A stretch of 52,907 nt of DNA from Amycolatopsis rifamycinica (GTDB lineage: Bacteria; Actinomycetota; Actinomycetes; Mycobacteriales; Pseudonocardiaceae), in the NCBI RefSeq assembly GCF_000695625.1, contig NZ_JMQI01000065.1:1-52907 (forward strand), in the 5' to 3' direction. The number at the start of each line of letters is the position of its first letter. The first letter of the stretch is position 1. Both the position numbers and the translations under genes were made by a program. The notes under the pieces are model-generated. The model had not been told where the DNA came from and searched no databases. It saw nothing but the letters and a program-made list of their open reading frames with translations. Below are positions 33,085 through 40,875 of this stretch, in pieces.

Positions 33085-34962
33085 TCAGAACGCCGGGACG
33101 ATCCGGACGTCGTCGGCCTTGACGAAGGCGATCCGGTGCCCGAACTGGATCTGGACGTATTTGAGCTTGCCCTTCACCACCACGTGGTTCGCCGCGTCGA
33201 ACGTGGTCGCCCAGTAGTACTCGGAGCCGACCGTCCCGCCCGAGGAGTACTTCTGGCCGGCGGCGAGCGTGTACGGCAGCGGCGTGATCGCCTGCGCCGG
33301 GATGTTCGCCGGGTAGGCCTCCGGCTCCGGGTAGGCCCGGCCGTACACCGGCACGGTCGCGAGCCCGGGCTTCGGCGTCACGACCCAGCCGATCGCGGGC
33401 TTCGCGACGCGCGCGTTGCGCGGGTTGTGGAACCAGCCCTGCTGGCCGAGGTACCAGATCGCCGTCCAGTCACCCCTGACCTCGGCGACGGCGTACTGCT
33501 GTCCCGTCGCGACGCGGCTGCCGACGTCGGCGACGTCCATGGTGGACGCCGTGCCCTTCGGGTGCAGGCCGGCGTCGACCAGTAGCGGCGAGGACTCGTC
33601 CGGCGCCGAGTGCAGCACGACGGCTTCCGAGCCGCGCGGCACGCACGGGGTGCCGGGGCCGTCGCAGCCGGTGAACGCGGGCTGGTTCTTCGCGAAGTCC
33701 GGGTCGATGGTGACCAGGGACGAACCGGGCAGGCCGAACCCGCCGAGCGGCGCGCCCATCAGGTCGAAGTAGTGCGCCCAGTCCCAGTACGGGCCCGGGT
33801 CCCAGTGCATGCCCGGGATGGTCGACGGCGTCGTGCCCGGCACGTTGTCGTGGCCGATGATGTGCGCGCGGTCAAGCGGGATGCCGTACTTGCGGGCGAG
33901 GTAGCCGACGAGCTTCGCGCTCGTGCGGTACATGGCCTCGGTGTACCAGGTGCCCTTCGCGGCGAAGCCCTCGTGCTCGATGCCGATCGACTTCGCGTTG
34001 ACGTACCAGTTGCCGGCGTGCCAGCCGACGTCCTTGGTCGGCACGTGCTGGGCGATCAGGCCGTCGGCCGAGCGGATGCTGTAGTGCCAGCTGACGTACG
34101 TCGGGTCCTGGACGAGGTCGAGGACGTTGGCCCAGTAGCCCTCGGTGTCGTGGATGACGATGTGGTCGATCTTCTGGCTGTCCGGCCGGTCCGCGAGGTC
34201 GTGGTTGCCGTAGTCGTCGTCCGGCAGTTCCTGGTAGGGCGCGGGGACCGACTCGCACGTGACCCGGCGCGGGCACTCGACGTTCGACGGCGGCGTCTCG
34301 GCGCGCTGGGGGACGGCCAGGTCCGGGGCCGGGCTCAGCGTGACCCGCTGGCCGTCGTCGGTGGTCCGGGTGACGCCGGTCTTGATGGTGTCGAAGACTG
34401 CGTCGGCGAAGGTCTTGGCGGCGGCCTGGTCGGCGGAGCCGCTGTAGCGCGCTACCGCGTCGTACCAGTCGCTCTGGCCGGCGTGGTACTTCGCGAGCAG
34501 GGCCGCGCCGCCGCGGATGTTCTGGGCGGGGTTCGCGCGCAGCGTGTCCGCGTCGGTCCGGAGGAGCCGCGCGGCCTCGTCGACGGTCTGCAGCGTGGGC
34601 GGCGGGGCGGCGGGACCGGCCTCGGGGTGCACGGCGGGGCGGGCGTCGTCGCCTCGGGCGTCTTCGGTGCCCTCGTCGTGGTGGGTGCCGGCGACGCCGG
34701 CTTCGCGCAGGTCGGTCAGGTGCATGGGGCCGTAGCCTGCCGACGTGCTGGGGGTGCCGGCGTTGGTGTCCCAGCGGGACTCCAGGTAGGAGACGCCGAG
34801 GAGGATGTTCTCCGGGACGCCGAACTCCTTCGCGGCGGCGGCGAAGTCGCGCTGGCGTTGGCCGGTGGTGTCCGCCTGGGCCGGCGCCGCGGCCAGGCCG
34901 GCGAGGAGGGTGACGGCGGCGGTGACGGCGGCCGCCTTCGGGATGGGGCGGGACATGGGCAT
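33085..34962 (-). CDS. Secreted lysozyme-like/N-acetylmuramoyl-L-alanine amidase
   Basis: The 625-residue protein has a signal peptide (cleavage near AQA, about 31) and an N-terminal transglycosylase-like domain (about 35-215: ENILLGVSYLESRWD, GYGPMHL, DAVARYSG). An Amidase_2/PGRP domain follows (about 260-415), with zinc-ligand patterns IVIHDTEG, WHYSIR, GIEHEG and HIIGHDNVPG. A C-terminal roughly 200-residue SH3-like or wall-binding region is last. It would cut peptidoglycan at the Mur-Ala bond and perhaps the glycan strand. Two in-frame ATGs (34962, 34956) are possible. It converges on the glycosyltransferase. Confidence 0.88.
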   Translation of the reverse strand: MPMSRPIPKAAAVTAAVTLLAGLAAAPAQADTTGQRQRDFAAAAKEFGVPENILLGVSYLESRWDTNAGTPSTSAGYGPMHLTDLREAGVAGTHHDEGTEDARGDDARPAVHPEAGPAAPPPTLQTVDEAARLLRTDADTLRANPAQNIRGGAALLAKYHAGQSDWYDAVARYSGSADQAAAKTFADAVFDTIKTGVTRTTDDGQRVTLSPAPDLAVPQRAETPPSNVECPRRVTCESVPAPYQELPDDDYGNHDLADRPDSQKIDHIVIHDTEGYWANVLDLVQDPTYVSWHYSIRSADGLIAQHVPTKDVGWHAGNWYVNAKSIGIEHEGFAAKGTWYTEAMYRTSAKLVGYLARKYGIPLDRAHIIGHDNVPGTTPSTIPGMHWDPGPYWDWAHYFDLMGAPLGGFGLPGSSLVTIDPDFAKNQPAFTGCDGPGTPCVPRGSEAVVLHSAPDESSPLLVDAGLHPKGTASTMDVADVGSRVATGQQYAVAEVRGDWTAIWYLGQQGWFHNPRNARVAKPAIGWVVTPKPGLATVPVYGRAYPEPEAYPANIPAQAITPLPYTLAAGQKYSSGGTVGSEYYWATTFDAANHVVVKGKLKYVQIQFGHRIAFVKADDVRIVPAF

Positions 34963-35136
34963 GAACCCCCGGGGTGCAGGTGCCAGAGGTGAGAACCTAA
35001 CCAGAAACTCGTCTTGGGAGTAAGGGCTGGCCCGTCTCGGCCGGCCGGCCGCTCTTCCGGGTGACGGTCGTGCCGGGGGTGAAAGCGCCGGTCAGGGGGT
35101 CGCCGGGCGCTTTTGTGCCCGTCGGGTGGACCCTCC
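34963..35136. other. Intergenic region upstream of the groESL promoter
   Basis: No gene is seen. A short hairpin AAAGCGCC (35082-35089) / GGCGCTTT (35106-35113) followed by TTTT may insulate groES from readthrough. The rest carries only GC-rich runs. Confidence 0.4.
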
Positions 35137-35171
35137 TTGCACGATTGGCACTCGCGTGGATAGAGTGCTAA
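35137..35171 (+). promoter_or_regulatory. groESL promoter with CIRCE operator
   Basis: TTGCAC (35137-35142) and TAGAGT (35161-35166), 18 bp apart, form a good vegetative promoter. The inverted repeat TTGGCACTC-N9-GAGTGCTAA (35145-35171) is a CIRCE element with one mismatch from TTAGCACTC and covers the -10 region. HrcA repression with heat-shock release is the expected control. Confidence 0.95.
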
Positions 35172-35268
35172 TCGCACGGCCCGACAGCCCCGGCACCCGC
35201 GACGGCGGGGGTGGTAGAGCCGTAACCACATCCTGCCAACGCTTTCGACGACCGTGGAGGTCAACCCG

Positions 35269-35562
35269 GTGAGCGTGAACATCAAGCCGCTCGAGGACAA
35301 GATCGTTGTCCAGACGAGCGAGGCCGAGGAGACGACCGCTTCCGGCCTCGTCATCCCCGACACCGCCAAGGAGAAGCCCCAGGAGGGCAAGGTTCTGGCC
35401 GTGGGCCCGGGCCGGATCGACGACAAGGGCAACCGCGTCCCGCTGGACGTGAACGTCGGCGACGTCGTCATCTACTCCAAGTACGGCGGCACCGAGGTCA
35501 AGTACAACGGTGAGGACTACCTCATCCTGTCCGCCCGCGACGTGCTGGCCGTCATCAACTGA
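35269..35562 (+). CDS. groES: Co-chaperonin GroES
   Basis: GroES caps the GroEL cavity. The 97-residue protein is of normal length, begins SVNIKPLEDKIVV, carries the mobile-loop region EETTASGLVIPD (about 20-31) and ends ILSARDVLAVIN. The GTG at 35269 was chosen for its GTGGAGG ribosome-binding site 8 bases upstream and family N-terminus. It is transcribed with groEL from a CIRCE-controlled promoter. Confidence 0.97.
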   Translation: MSVNIKPLEDKIVVQTSEAEETTASGLVIPDTAKEKPQEGKVLAVGPGRIDDKGNRVPLDVNVGDVVIYSKYGGTEVKYNGEDYLILSARDVLAVIN

Positions 35563-35581
35563 CGTCCGCTCGCAGCGCATG

Positions 35582-35619
35582 ACGCCCCGGGCCCCGCACA
35601 ACGCCGGGGAGCGGGGCGT
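35582..35619 (+). terminator. Attenuator-like hairpin between groES and groEL
   Basis: ACGCCCCG (35582-35589) pairs with CGGGGCGT (35612-35619), with internal GC-rich pairing possible, followed by TCTT. It could reduce groEL relative to groES or serve as an RNA-processing site. Confidence 0.45.
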
Positions 35620-35660
35620 TCTTGCGTTCCAGACCCACCGGAAGGTAAGCGGAACACGCT

Positions 35661-37274
35661 ATGCCCAAGCAGATCAAATTCGACGAGGACGCTCGTCGCG
35701 CGCTGGAGCGCGGGGTGAACAAGCTCGCCGACGCGGTCAAGGTCACCCTCGGCCCGCGCGGTCGCCACGTCGTGCTCGACAAGAAGTTCGGCGGCCCGAC
35801 CATCACCCTCGACGGTGTCACCGTCGCCCGTGAGATCGAGCTCGACGACCCGTTCGAGAACCTCGGCGCGCAGCTCGCCAAGAGCGTCGCCACCAAGACC
35901 AACGACGTCGCCGGTGACGGCACCACGACCGCGACCGTGCTCGCGCAGTCGCTGGTGAAGGTCGGCCTGCGCAACGTCGCGGCCGGCGCCAACCCGTCCT
36001 CGATCGGCCGTGGCATCGAGGCCGCCGCGGAGAAGGTCATCGAGGTCCTCAAGGCCAAGGCCACCCCGGTCAAGGGCCGCGAGAACATCGCGCAGGTCGG
36101 CACCGTCACCTCGCGCGACGCGAACATCGGCGCCCTGCTCGGCGAAGCCGTCGAGAAGGTCGGCGAAGACGGCGTCATCACCATCGAGGAGTCGTCGACC
36201 CTGGCGACCGAGCTGGTGATCACCGAGGGCGTCCAGTTCGACAAGGGCTTCCTCTCGGCGCACTTCGCGACCAACCCGGAGGAGCAGAAGGCGATCCTCG
36301 AGGACGCCTACATCCTGCTCGTCCGCGAGAAGGTCTCGGCGCTGGCCGAGCTGCTGCCGGTGCTCGAGAAGGTCGTCGAGGCCAAGAAGCCGCTGCTGAT
36401 CATCGCCGAGGACGTCGACGGCGAGGCGCTGTCCACCCTCGTGGTGAACTCGCTGCGCAAGACGATCACCGCCGTCGCGGTCAAGGCGCCGTTCTTCGGC
36501 GACCGCCGCAAGGCGTTCCTGGACGACCTCGCGGTCGTCACCGGCGGCGAGGTCATCTCCGCGGAGATCGGCCGCAAGCTGTCCGACGTCGACCTCGGCG
36601 CGCTGGGCAAGGCCCGCCGGATCGTCGTCACCAAGGACGACACCACGATCGTCGACGGCGCCGGCACCAAGGACGCCATCGCCGGGCGGGTCGCGCAGAT
36701 CCGCAAGGAGATCGAGACGACCGACTCCGACTGGGACCGCGAGAAGCTGCAGGAGCGGCTCGCGAAGCTCGGCGGCGGTGTCGCGGTCATCAAGGTCGGC
36801 GCGGCCACCGAGACCGAGCTGAACGAGCGCAAGCACCGCATCGAGGACGCCGTGGCTTCGACCAAGGCGGCCGTCGAGGAGGGCATCCTGCCCGGCGGTG
36901 GTTCGGCGCTGGTCCACGCGGTCAAGGAGCTCGAGGGCGGCCTGGGCCTGACCGGTGACGAAGCCACCGGCGTGCGCATCGTCAAGGACGCGCTGACCGC
37001 TCCGCTGTTCTGGATCGCGACCAACGCGGGCCACGAGGGCGCGGTCATCGTCAACAAGGTGCAGGAGCAGGGCTGGGGCCAGGGCTTCAACGCCGCCACC
37101 GGCGAGCTCACCGACCTGCTGGCCGCCGGCATCGTCGACCCGGTCAAGGTGACCCGGTCCGCGGTGGCGAACGCCGCCTCGATCGCGCGTCTCGTGCTGA
37201 CCACGGAGTCCTCCGTCGTCGAGAAGCCGGCCGAGGAAGAGCCCGCCGCGGCGGGCCACGGTCACTCGCACTGA
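35661..37274 (+). CDS. groEL1: Chaperonin GroEL, His-tailed GroEL1 type
   Basis: The 537-residue chaperonin has the ATP motif GDGTTTATVLAQ (about 85-96) and all three domains. Its C-terminus ends GHGHSH instead of the Gly-Met tail, the hallmark of actinobacterial GroEL1 paralogues encoded next to groES. GroEL1 often acts in specialised folding (for example biofilm or copper stress in mycobacteria), while the housekeeping copy usually lies elsewhere. Location next to groES and whiB matches the mycobacterial order. Confidence 0.95.
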   Translation: MPKQIKFDEDARRALERGVNKLADAVKVTLGPRGRHVVLDKKFGGPTITLDGVTVAREIELDDPFENLGAQLAKSVATKTNDVAGDGTTTATVLAQSLVKVGLRNVAAGANPSSIGRGIEAAAEKVIEVLKAKATPVKGRENIAQVGTVTSRDANIGALLGEAVEKVGEDGVITIEESSTLATELVITEGVQFDKGFLSAHFATNPEEQKAILEDAYILLVREKVSALAELLPVLEKVVEAKKPLLIIAEDVDGEALSTLVVNSLRKTITAVAVKAPFFGDRRKAFLDDLAVVTGGEVISAEIGRKLSDVDLGALGKARRIVVTKDDTTIVDGAGTKDAIAGRVAQIRKEIETTDSDWDREKLQERLAKLGGGVAVIKVGAATETELNERKHRIEDAVASTKAAVEEGILPGGGSALVHAVKELEGGLGLTGDEATGVRIVKDALTAPLFWIATNAGHEGAVIVNKVQEQGWGQGFNAATGELTDLLAAGIVDPVKVTRSAVANAASIARLVLTTESSVVEKPAEEEPAAAGHGHSH

Positions 37275-37285
37275 TTGCCGACGAG

Positions 37286-37325
37286 AGCGGGGCGGTACCT
37301 CTTCGAAAGGTGCCGCCCCGCTTTC
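37286..37325 (+). terminator. Terminator of groESL
   Basis: AGCGGGGCGGTACCT (37286-37300) and AGGTGCCGCCCCGCT (37308-37322) form a 15-bp stem with one T-G pair and a 7-base loop, followed by TTCT. Confidence 0.88.
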
Positions 37326-37343
37326 TCGTCCCCGGAATGGCAC

Positions 37344-37375
37344 GGAGGGCGGCACCCCACCCGGTGCCGCCCTCC
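37344..37375 (-). terminator. Terminator of the whiB gene
   Basis: GGAGGGCGGCACC (37344-37356) and GGTGCCGCCCTCC (37363-37375) form a perfect 13-bp stem with a 6-base loop. It lies just downstream of the minus-strand whiB stop. Confidence 0.8.
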
Positions 37376-37391
37376 GATGTCTCTGGTGCGC

Positions 37392-37694
37392 TCAGCCGCG
37401 GGACATGCTGAGCGCGCGTTTGTCCGACTTGATGATGTGCTCCCGCTCGGACTCCGAAAGCCCGCCCCAGATGCCGTAGGGCTCGTGCACCGCCAGCGCG
37501 TGGCTGCGGCACATCTCCAAGACCGGGCAGCTCAGGCAGACGGCCTTCGCTCTGGCTTCCCGCCGTGCCCGCGCCGGGCCGCGCTCGCCGTCCGGGTGAA
37601 AGAAGGACGCACTGTCCATCCCCCGGCACGACCCTTCGAGCTGCCAGTCCCACATGTCGGCGTTGGGTCCTGGGAGCCTGCGCGTGTCTGCCAT
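37392..37694 (-). CDS. whiB3: WhiB-family iron-sulfur regulator, WhiB3/WhiD type
   Basis: The 100-residue protein holds four cluster Cys (Cys23, Cys53, Cys56, Cys62; CxxC pair) and the G-I-W-G-G turn (74-78), then a basic C-terminal DNA-binding end. The N-terminus MADTRRLPGPNAD and the core FFHPDGERGPAR closely resemble mycobacterial WhiB3, and the groEL1-whiB neighbourhood is the same. WhiB3/WhiD proteins bind a [4Fe-4S] cluster, interact with the principal sigma factor and respond to redox or development. I set the start at ATG 37694. Confidence 0.93.
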   Translation of the reverse strand: MADTRRLPGPNADMWDWQLEGSCRGMDSASFFHPDGERGPARARREARAKAVCLSCPVLEMCRSHALAVHEPYGIWGGLSESEREHIIKSDKRALSMSRG

Positions 37695-37774
37695 CCTGAC
37701 CGCCTCCGTCATTCGGTCGATGCCGCTAGCTGCTCTGCTGTGATGCCGATACTCCATTCGGTGCAACGGCGGTA

Positions 37775-37803
37775 ACGTTAGAAGCGCGCCAATAGTTGTT
37801 CAA
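37775..37803 (-). promoter_or_regulatory. Promoter of the whiB gene
   Basis: On the minus strand TTGAAC (37803-37798) and TAACGT (37780-37775) are separated by exactly 17 bp. The predicted transcript start near 37768 gives a leader of about 75 bases. Confidence 0.7.
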
Positions 37804-37867
37804 GCGATCCGGCCCGATTCAGCCGTTAGGCATCCCCCGGATGTGTGAGCAGGGCTTTCGCCTCCGG

Positions 37868-37896
37868 TTGCCGACTGCGCTGGGTGCCTGGATATT
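37868..37896 (+). promoter_or_regulatory. Candidate promoter for a leaderless MerR-type gene
   Basis: TTGCCG (37868-37873) and GATATT (37891-37896) are 17 bp apart. The start site would fall at about 37903-37904, exactly at the proposed GTG. Confidence 0.5.
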
Positions 37897-37903
37897 GAGG
37901 CTC

Positions 37904-38848
37904 GTGGGAGCTGGGTCGGGCACCGAAGAACCCACCCTGCCGGTGGCCTCGGTCGCCCGCCGGCTCGGGGTCGCGCCGTCCACCCTCCGAACCTGGGACC
38001 GCCGCTACGGGCTGGGCCCCAGCCGCCACACCGACGGCCGCCACCGCCGCTACGGCACCTCCGACATCGGCCGCCTGGAACTGATGCAGCGAGCGCTGCT
38101 GAGCGGCGCGTCGACGGCCGAGGCGGCCCGCTACGCCCTCGAGCAGATCCCGCGCTCCGGGCCGCCTCAGCCGGAAGAGCTCGGCAAGCTGCCCGGGGAC
38201 GCGGTCGCCGACGACGGCCTGGAGGTCCGCTCCCGCCTGGCCCGCCGCCTCAGCACGGCGGCACTGGCCATGGACGTCGGCGCGGTCCAGCGGATGCTCG
38301 CGGACACCATCGCCGAACTCGGCGTGCTCCCTGCGTGGACCGGCGTGATCGAGCCGGTGCTGTCGGCGCTCGGGGCGCGGTGGCGCGGCGCGAGCGCGGG
38401 CGCCGAGGTCGAGTACCTGCTGGCGGAGTGCGTGTTCGCGGCCCTGGTCCGCGCGACCCCGGTGCTCGACGAGCCCCGCAACACCCGCCCGGTCCTCCTC
38501 GGCTGCGTCCCGGACGAGCGCGACTCGATGCCGATGTACGCGCTGGCGGCGTCCCTGGCCGGACGCCGGATCGGCGCGCAGCTGTTCGGGGTGCCGCTGC
38601 CGGCGGAGGTGCTGGCGGTGGCGGTGCGCCGCAGCGCGCCGGCCGCGGTGGTGCTGTGGGCCCACGGACGCGGAGTGGCGGACGCGCGGCTGTTCGCGAG
38701 GGTGACCCGGGGCCGCCAGCGCAGCCGGCTGTTCGCGTGCGGCCCGGGTTGGGATCCGGCGGGTCTGCCGGACAAGGTGGAGCTTTTGACGGATCTGCCG
38801 AGTGCGGCGGATCGCCTGGAGCATGTCCTGGTCGGCGGCCGCCGCTAG
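37904..38848 (+). CDS. MerR-family regulator with B12-binding-like C-terminal domain
   Basis: The protein (314 residues from GTG 37904) has an N-terminal MerR winged helix (about 12-80: SVARRLGVAPSTLRTWDRRYG, then HRRYGTSDI). A helical segment and a C-terminal Rossmann-like domain follow, as in the CarH/LitR light-responsive repressors. The typical cobalamin-ligand motif E-x-H is not obvious, so B12 binding is uncertain. In-frame starts at 37796 (TTG) and 37841 (ATG) would lengthen it. I chose 37904 because a promoter lies at the right distance for a leaderless mRNA. Confidence 0.8.
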   Translation: MGAGSGTEEPTLPVASVARRLGVAPSTLRTWDRRYGLGPSRHTDGRHRRYGTSDIGRLELMQRALLSGASTAEAARYALEQIPRSGPPQPEELGKLPGDAVADDGLEVRSRLARRLSTAALAMDVGAVQRMLADTIAELGVLPAWTGVIEPVLSALGARWRGASAGAEVEYLLAECVFAALVRATPVLDEPRNTRPVLLGCVPDERDSMPMYALAASLAGRRIGAQLFGVPLPAEVLAVAVRRSAPAAVVLWAHGRGVADARLFARVTRGRQRSRLFACGPGWDPAGLPDKVELLTDLPSAADRLEHVLVGGRR

Positions 38849-38916
38849 TTCCCTCGGTGGCGTGGGTGACGGCACTCGGGCCGGTTTTTGTCGGTCCCAC
38901 CCACTAGAAAGGACGG

Positions 38917-39771
38917 GTGCACGAACCCGCCCTGAGGGCCGCCGCGTTCGGGAGCGGCTCGCGGACCGATCCCGCCGTCGCGCGCGGGGCCGGCAGCCCG
39001 CGGGAACGGCTGCTCGCCGCCGTCGTCCTCGGCGCCCAGGGCCGGTACGCCGCCGCCGCGGCTCTCCTCGACGTCCTCCGGCGCGGGCGGGACCCGCTCC
39101 TGGCGTCCCTCGCCGCCAGCACCCTCGCGTCCCACCGGCGGCAGCTGGGCGGCCACCGCCGCGCCCGCGCGCTCGACGGCGAGGCCTTCGCGAAGGCCGC
39201 CGACCTGGACACCGGGCCCGACCCCGACGGCCTCGACGCCGCGGGGGCGAGGGCCGACGCCCTGCTCGGCCTGGCCGCCGACAACCTCGCCCTCGGCCGC
39301 CTCGGGGCCGCCCGCAGGCTCGCCAGGCGCGCCGCGGCCGAGGATGCCGGGTGGCGGGCCACCGTCCGCGGCGGCTGGGTCGGCGCCGAAATCGAGCTCG
39401 CCGCAGGTCAGGGCGCCGCCGCCGTGCCGCCCGCCGAACGGGCGCTGGAAACCGCGCTCGCGCGGGGCGCGCGGCGGCACACCGTGAAATCCCGGATTGT
39501 GCTGGCCGTGGCCCTGCGGGCCGCCGGGGCTCCCGATCACCGGCAGATTTCGGACGACCTTGTCGGAAACGCAATGGCGACGGCGGAGGAATGCGAACTC
39601 CTTTCACTTTTGTGGCCGGCGGCGCTCGTGGCGGCCGACCTGCGCCCAGGACACGCCGAGGAGTATCGATTCAGAGTGGCGCAGGTGTTGCACGCAGTGT
39701 TACGAAGCGCAGATCCTTGCGGGAGGAGGGTTGCGGGGGAATCACCATGGGTCCCCGTCCCGGGTGGTTGA
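38917..39771 (+). CDS. Hypothetical Ala/Arg-rich helical protein
   Basis: The 284-residue protein consists of repeated Ala/Leu/Arg helices (for example LLAAVVLGAQGRYAAAAALLDVL) with the periodicity of tetratricopeptide-like repeats. There is no signal peptide or membrane helix. I recognise no catalytic motif. In mycobacteria a conserved protein of similar size sits between whiB3 and sigD, and this may be its counterpart (synteny-based inference). The GTG start has AAAGGA upstream. Confidence 0.7.
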   Translation: MHEPALRAAAFGSGSRTDPAVARGAGSPRERLLAAVVLGAQGRYAAAAALLDVLRRGRDPLLASLAASTLASHRRQLGGHRRARALDGEAFAKAADLDTGPDPDGLDAAGARADALLGLAADNLALGRLGAARRLARRAAAEDAGWRATVRGGWVGAEIELAAGQGAAAVPPAERALETALARGARRHTVKSRIVLAVALRAAGAPDHRQISDDLVGNAMATAEECELLSLLWPAALVAADLRPGHAEEYRFRVAQVLHAVLRSADPCGRRVAGESPWVPVPGG

Positions 39772-39835
39772 GCCGTCGGAATGGGGTGTTCCGGCATCCG
39801 GGCTAAGAAAGTTCAAAAAAAGCCACCGGATCGTG

Positions 39836-39863
39836 TCAAGGTTCGGGCTAAAGCGTCCGATAG
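39836..39863 (+). promoter_or_regulatory. Possible WhiG/FliA-type promoter before the bldM-like gene
   Basis: TCAAGGTT (39836-39843) and TCCGATAG (39856-39863) each match 6 of 8 positions of the sigma-28 consensus TAAAGTTT / GCCGATAA. The spacer is 12 rather than 11 bp, so this is only a candidate for a developmental sigma factor. Confidence 0.3.
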
Positions 39864-39902
39864 GGGAAGAGGAATGTCACCCGGCTGCAGGAAGGAAACC
39901 CC

Positions 39903-40499
39903 GTGACGACGGTCTTGATCTGCGACGACCGACGCAGTGTCCGTGAAGGGCTCACCCGAGTGATGTCCGCGGTCCCTGGGGTCAGTCGCATCGACTGCGT
40001 AGCGCACGGTGACGAGCTGCTGGCCCGGTACTCCCGTCAGCCCGTCGACGTCGTGCTGGTCGGGACGCAACGCGCGGTCCCGACAGGTGTCGAAGCCACC
40101 CGGCGGCTCGTCTCGGCCAACCCCCAGGCGAACGTCATCGTCTTCGGCGCTCCCGACGACGCGGGCAGCATCGCCGCCGCGATCGCCGGCGGCGCCCGCG
40201 GCTACCTCCGCTGGGACGCGTCCCGGCCGGAGCTGGTCGCCGCGCTGGCCCACACCCTGGCGAGCACCTCGGTGCCCGCGCCCCGTCAGCCGTCCGACCC
40301 GGGCGTCCAGCTGACCGAGCGCGAGCTTCAGGTGCTCCGCGGGATGAGCCAGGGCAAGAGCAACGGCCAGATCGGCCGCGAGCTCTACCTGTCCGAGGAC
40401 ACGGTCAAGACCCACGCCCGGCGGCTGTTCCGCAAGCTCGGCGTGCGCGACCGCGCGCAGGCCGTCGCCCACGGCTTCCGCCGCGGCCTGGTCAGCTGA
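39903..40499 (+). CDS. bldM: BldM-like atypical response regulator (LuxR/NarL type)
   Basis: The 198-residue protein has an N-terminal receiver-like domain (1-115) and a C-terminal LuxR HTH (about 135-195: LTERELQVLRGMSQGKSNGQIG, SEDTVKTHARRLF). It resembles Streptomyces BldM from end to end, and the bldM-sigma-guaB order is shared. The phospho-acceptor Asp is missing: where BldM reads LMDVRMPG this reads LVGTQRAV (Gly54), and the conserved Lys is replaced (YLRWD). It should therefore act without phosphorylation. BldM controls development as a homodimer or with WhiI; a similar role here is likely. Confidence 0.87.
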   Translation: MTTVLICDDRRSVREGLTRVMSAVPGVSRIDCVAHGDELLARYSRQPVDVVLVGTQRAVPTGVEATRRLVSANPQANVIVFGAPDDAGSIAAAIAGGARGYLRWDASRPELVAALAHTLASTSVPAPRQPSDPGVQLTERELQVLRGMSQGKSNGQIGRELYLSEDTVKTHARRLFRKLGVRDRAQAVAHGFRRGLVS

Positions 40500-40875
40500 C
40501 CTGGCGCTCTCCCCGTTCCTGACACGGCCGGTTCACAGGTGACGACGGGCCAGGGTGTACCCGCCCTGGCCCGCACCTATGTGGTCCCCATCACATCCCG
40601 GCGTTCGACTTGGCGGATTTCCGCGTCGCCACCCCGCCCCTCCGGCGGATCTCGTACCCGTGGCCAGGCTCGCTCGTTGAATCGGCGACCACGACCGCGA
40701 GTCTGCGAGACGACCCGTATTTCGCGGCTCGCGCCGCCGCGGCACGCCCGGGCACACCGCGCGCGCCGGTCCGGAGCGAGCCGACGGTACGGTAGCGGTC
40801 TCCGGTGCGCGGTGGAGGCGACCACGGGCCGGGTTCTTTGCACACCTACGCGTAACACTGGGACTGTTGTCTGCG
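40500..40875. other. Intergenic region between bldM-like gene and sigma factor
   Basis: A terminator-like stem CGGGCCAGGG (40546-40555) / CCCTGGCCCG (40564-40573) closes the bldM-like transcript. GTAACACT at 40852-40859 resembles the -35 of mycobacterial SigD promoters, but the matching -10 would fall inside the gene. Open frames in this gap have no conserved features, and I call no gene. Confidence 0.5.

Noticed and set aside
35092..35601. Minus-strand open frame across groES
   Set aside because: It covers the CIRCE promoter and the groES gene in antisense and has no features of its own.
40577..40858. Possible small gene on the minus strand in the bldM-sigD gap
   Set aside because: It is Arg-rich, has no ribosome-binding site or recognisable motif, and overlaps likely regulatory DNA.
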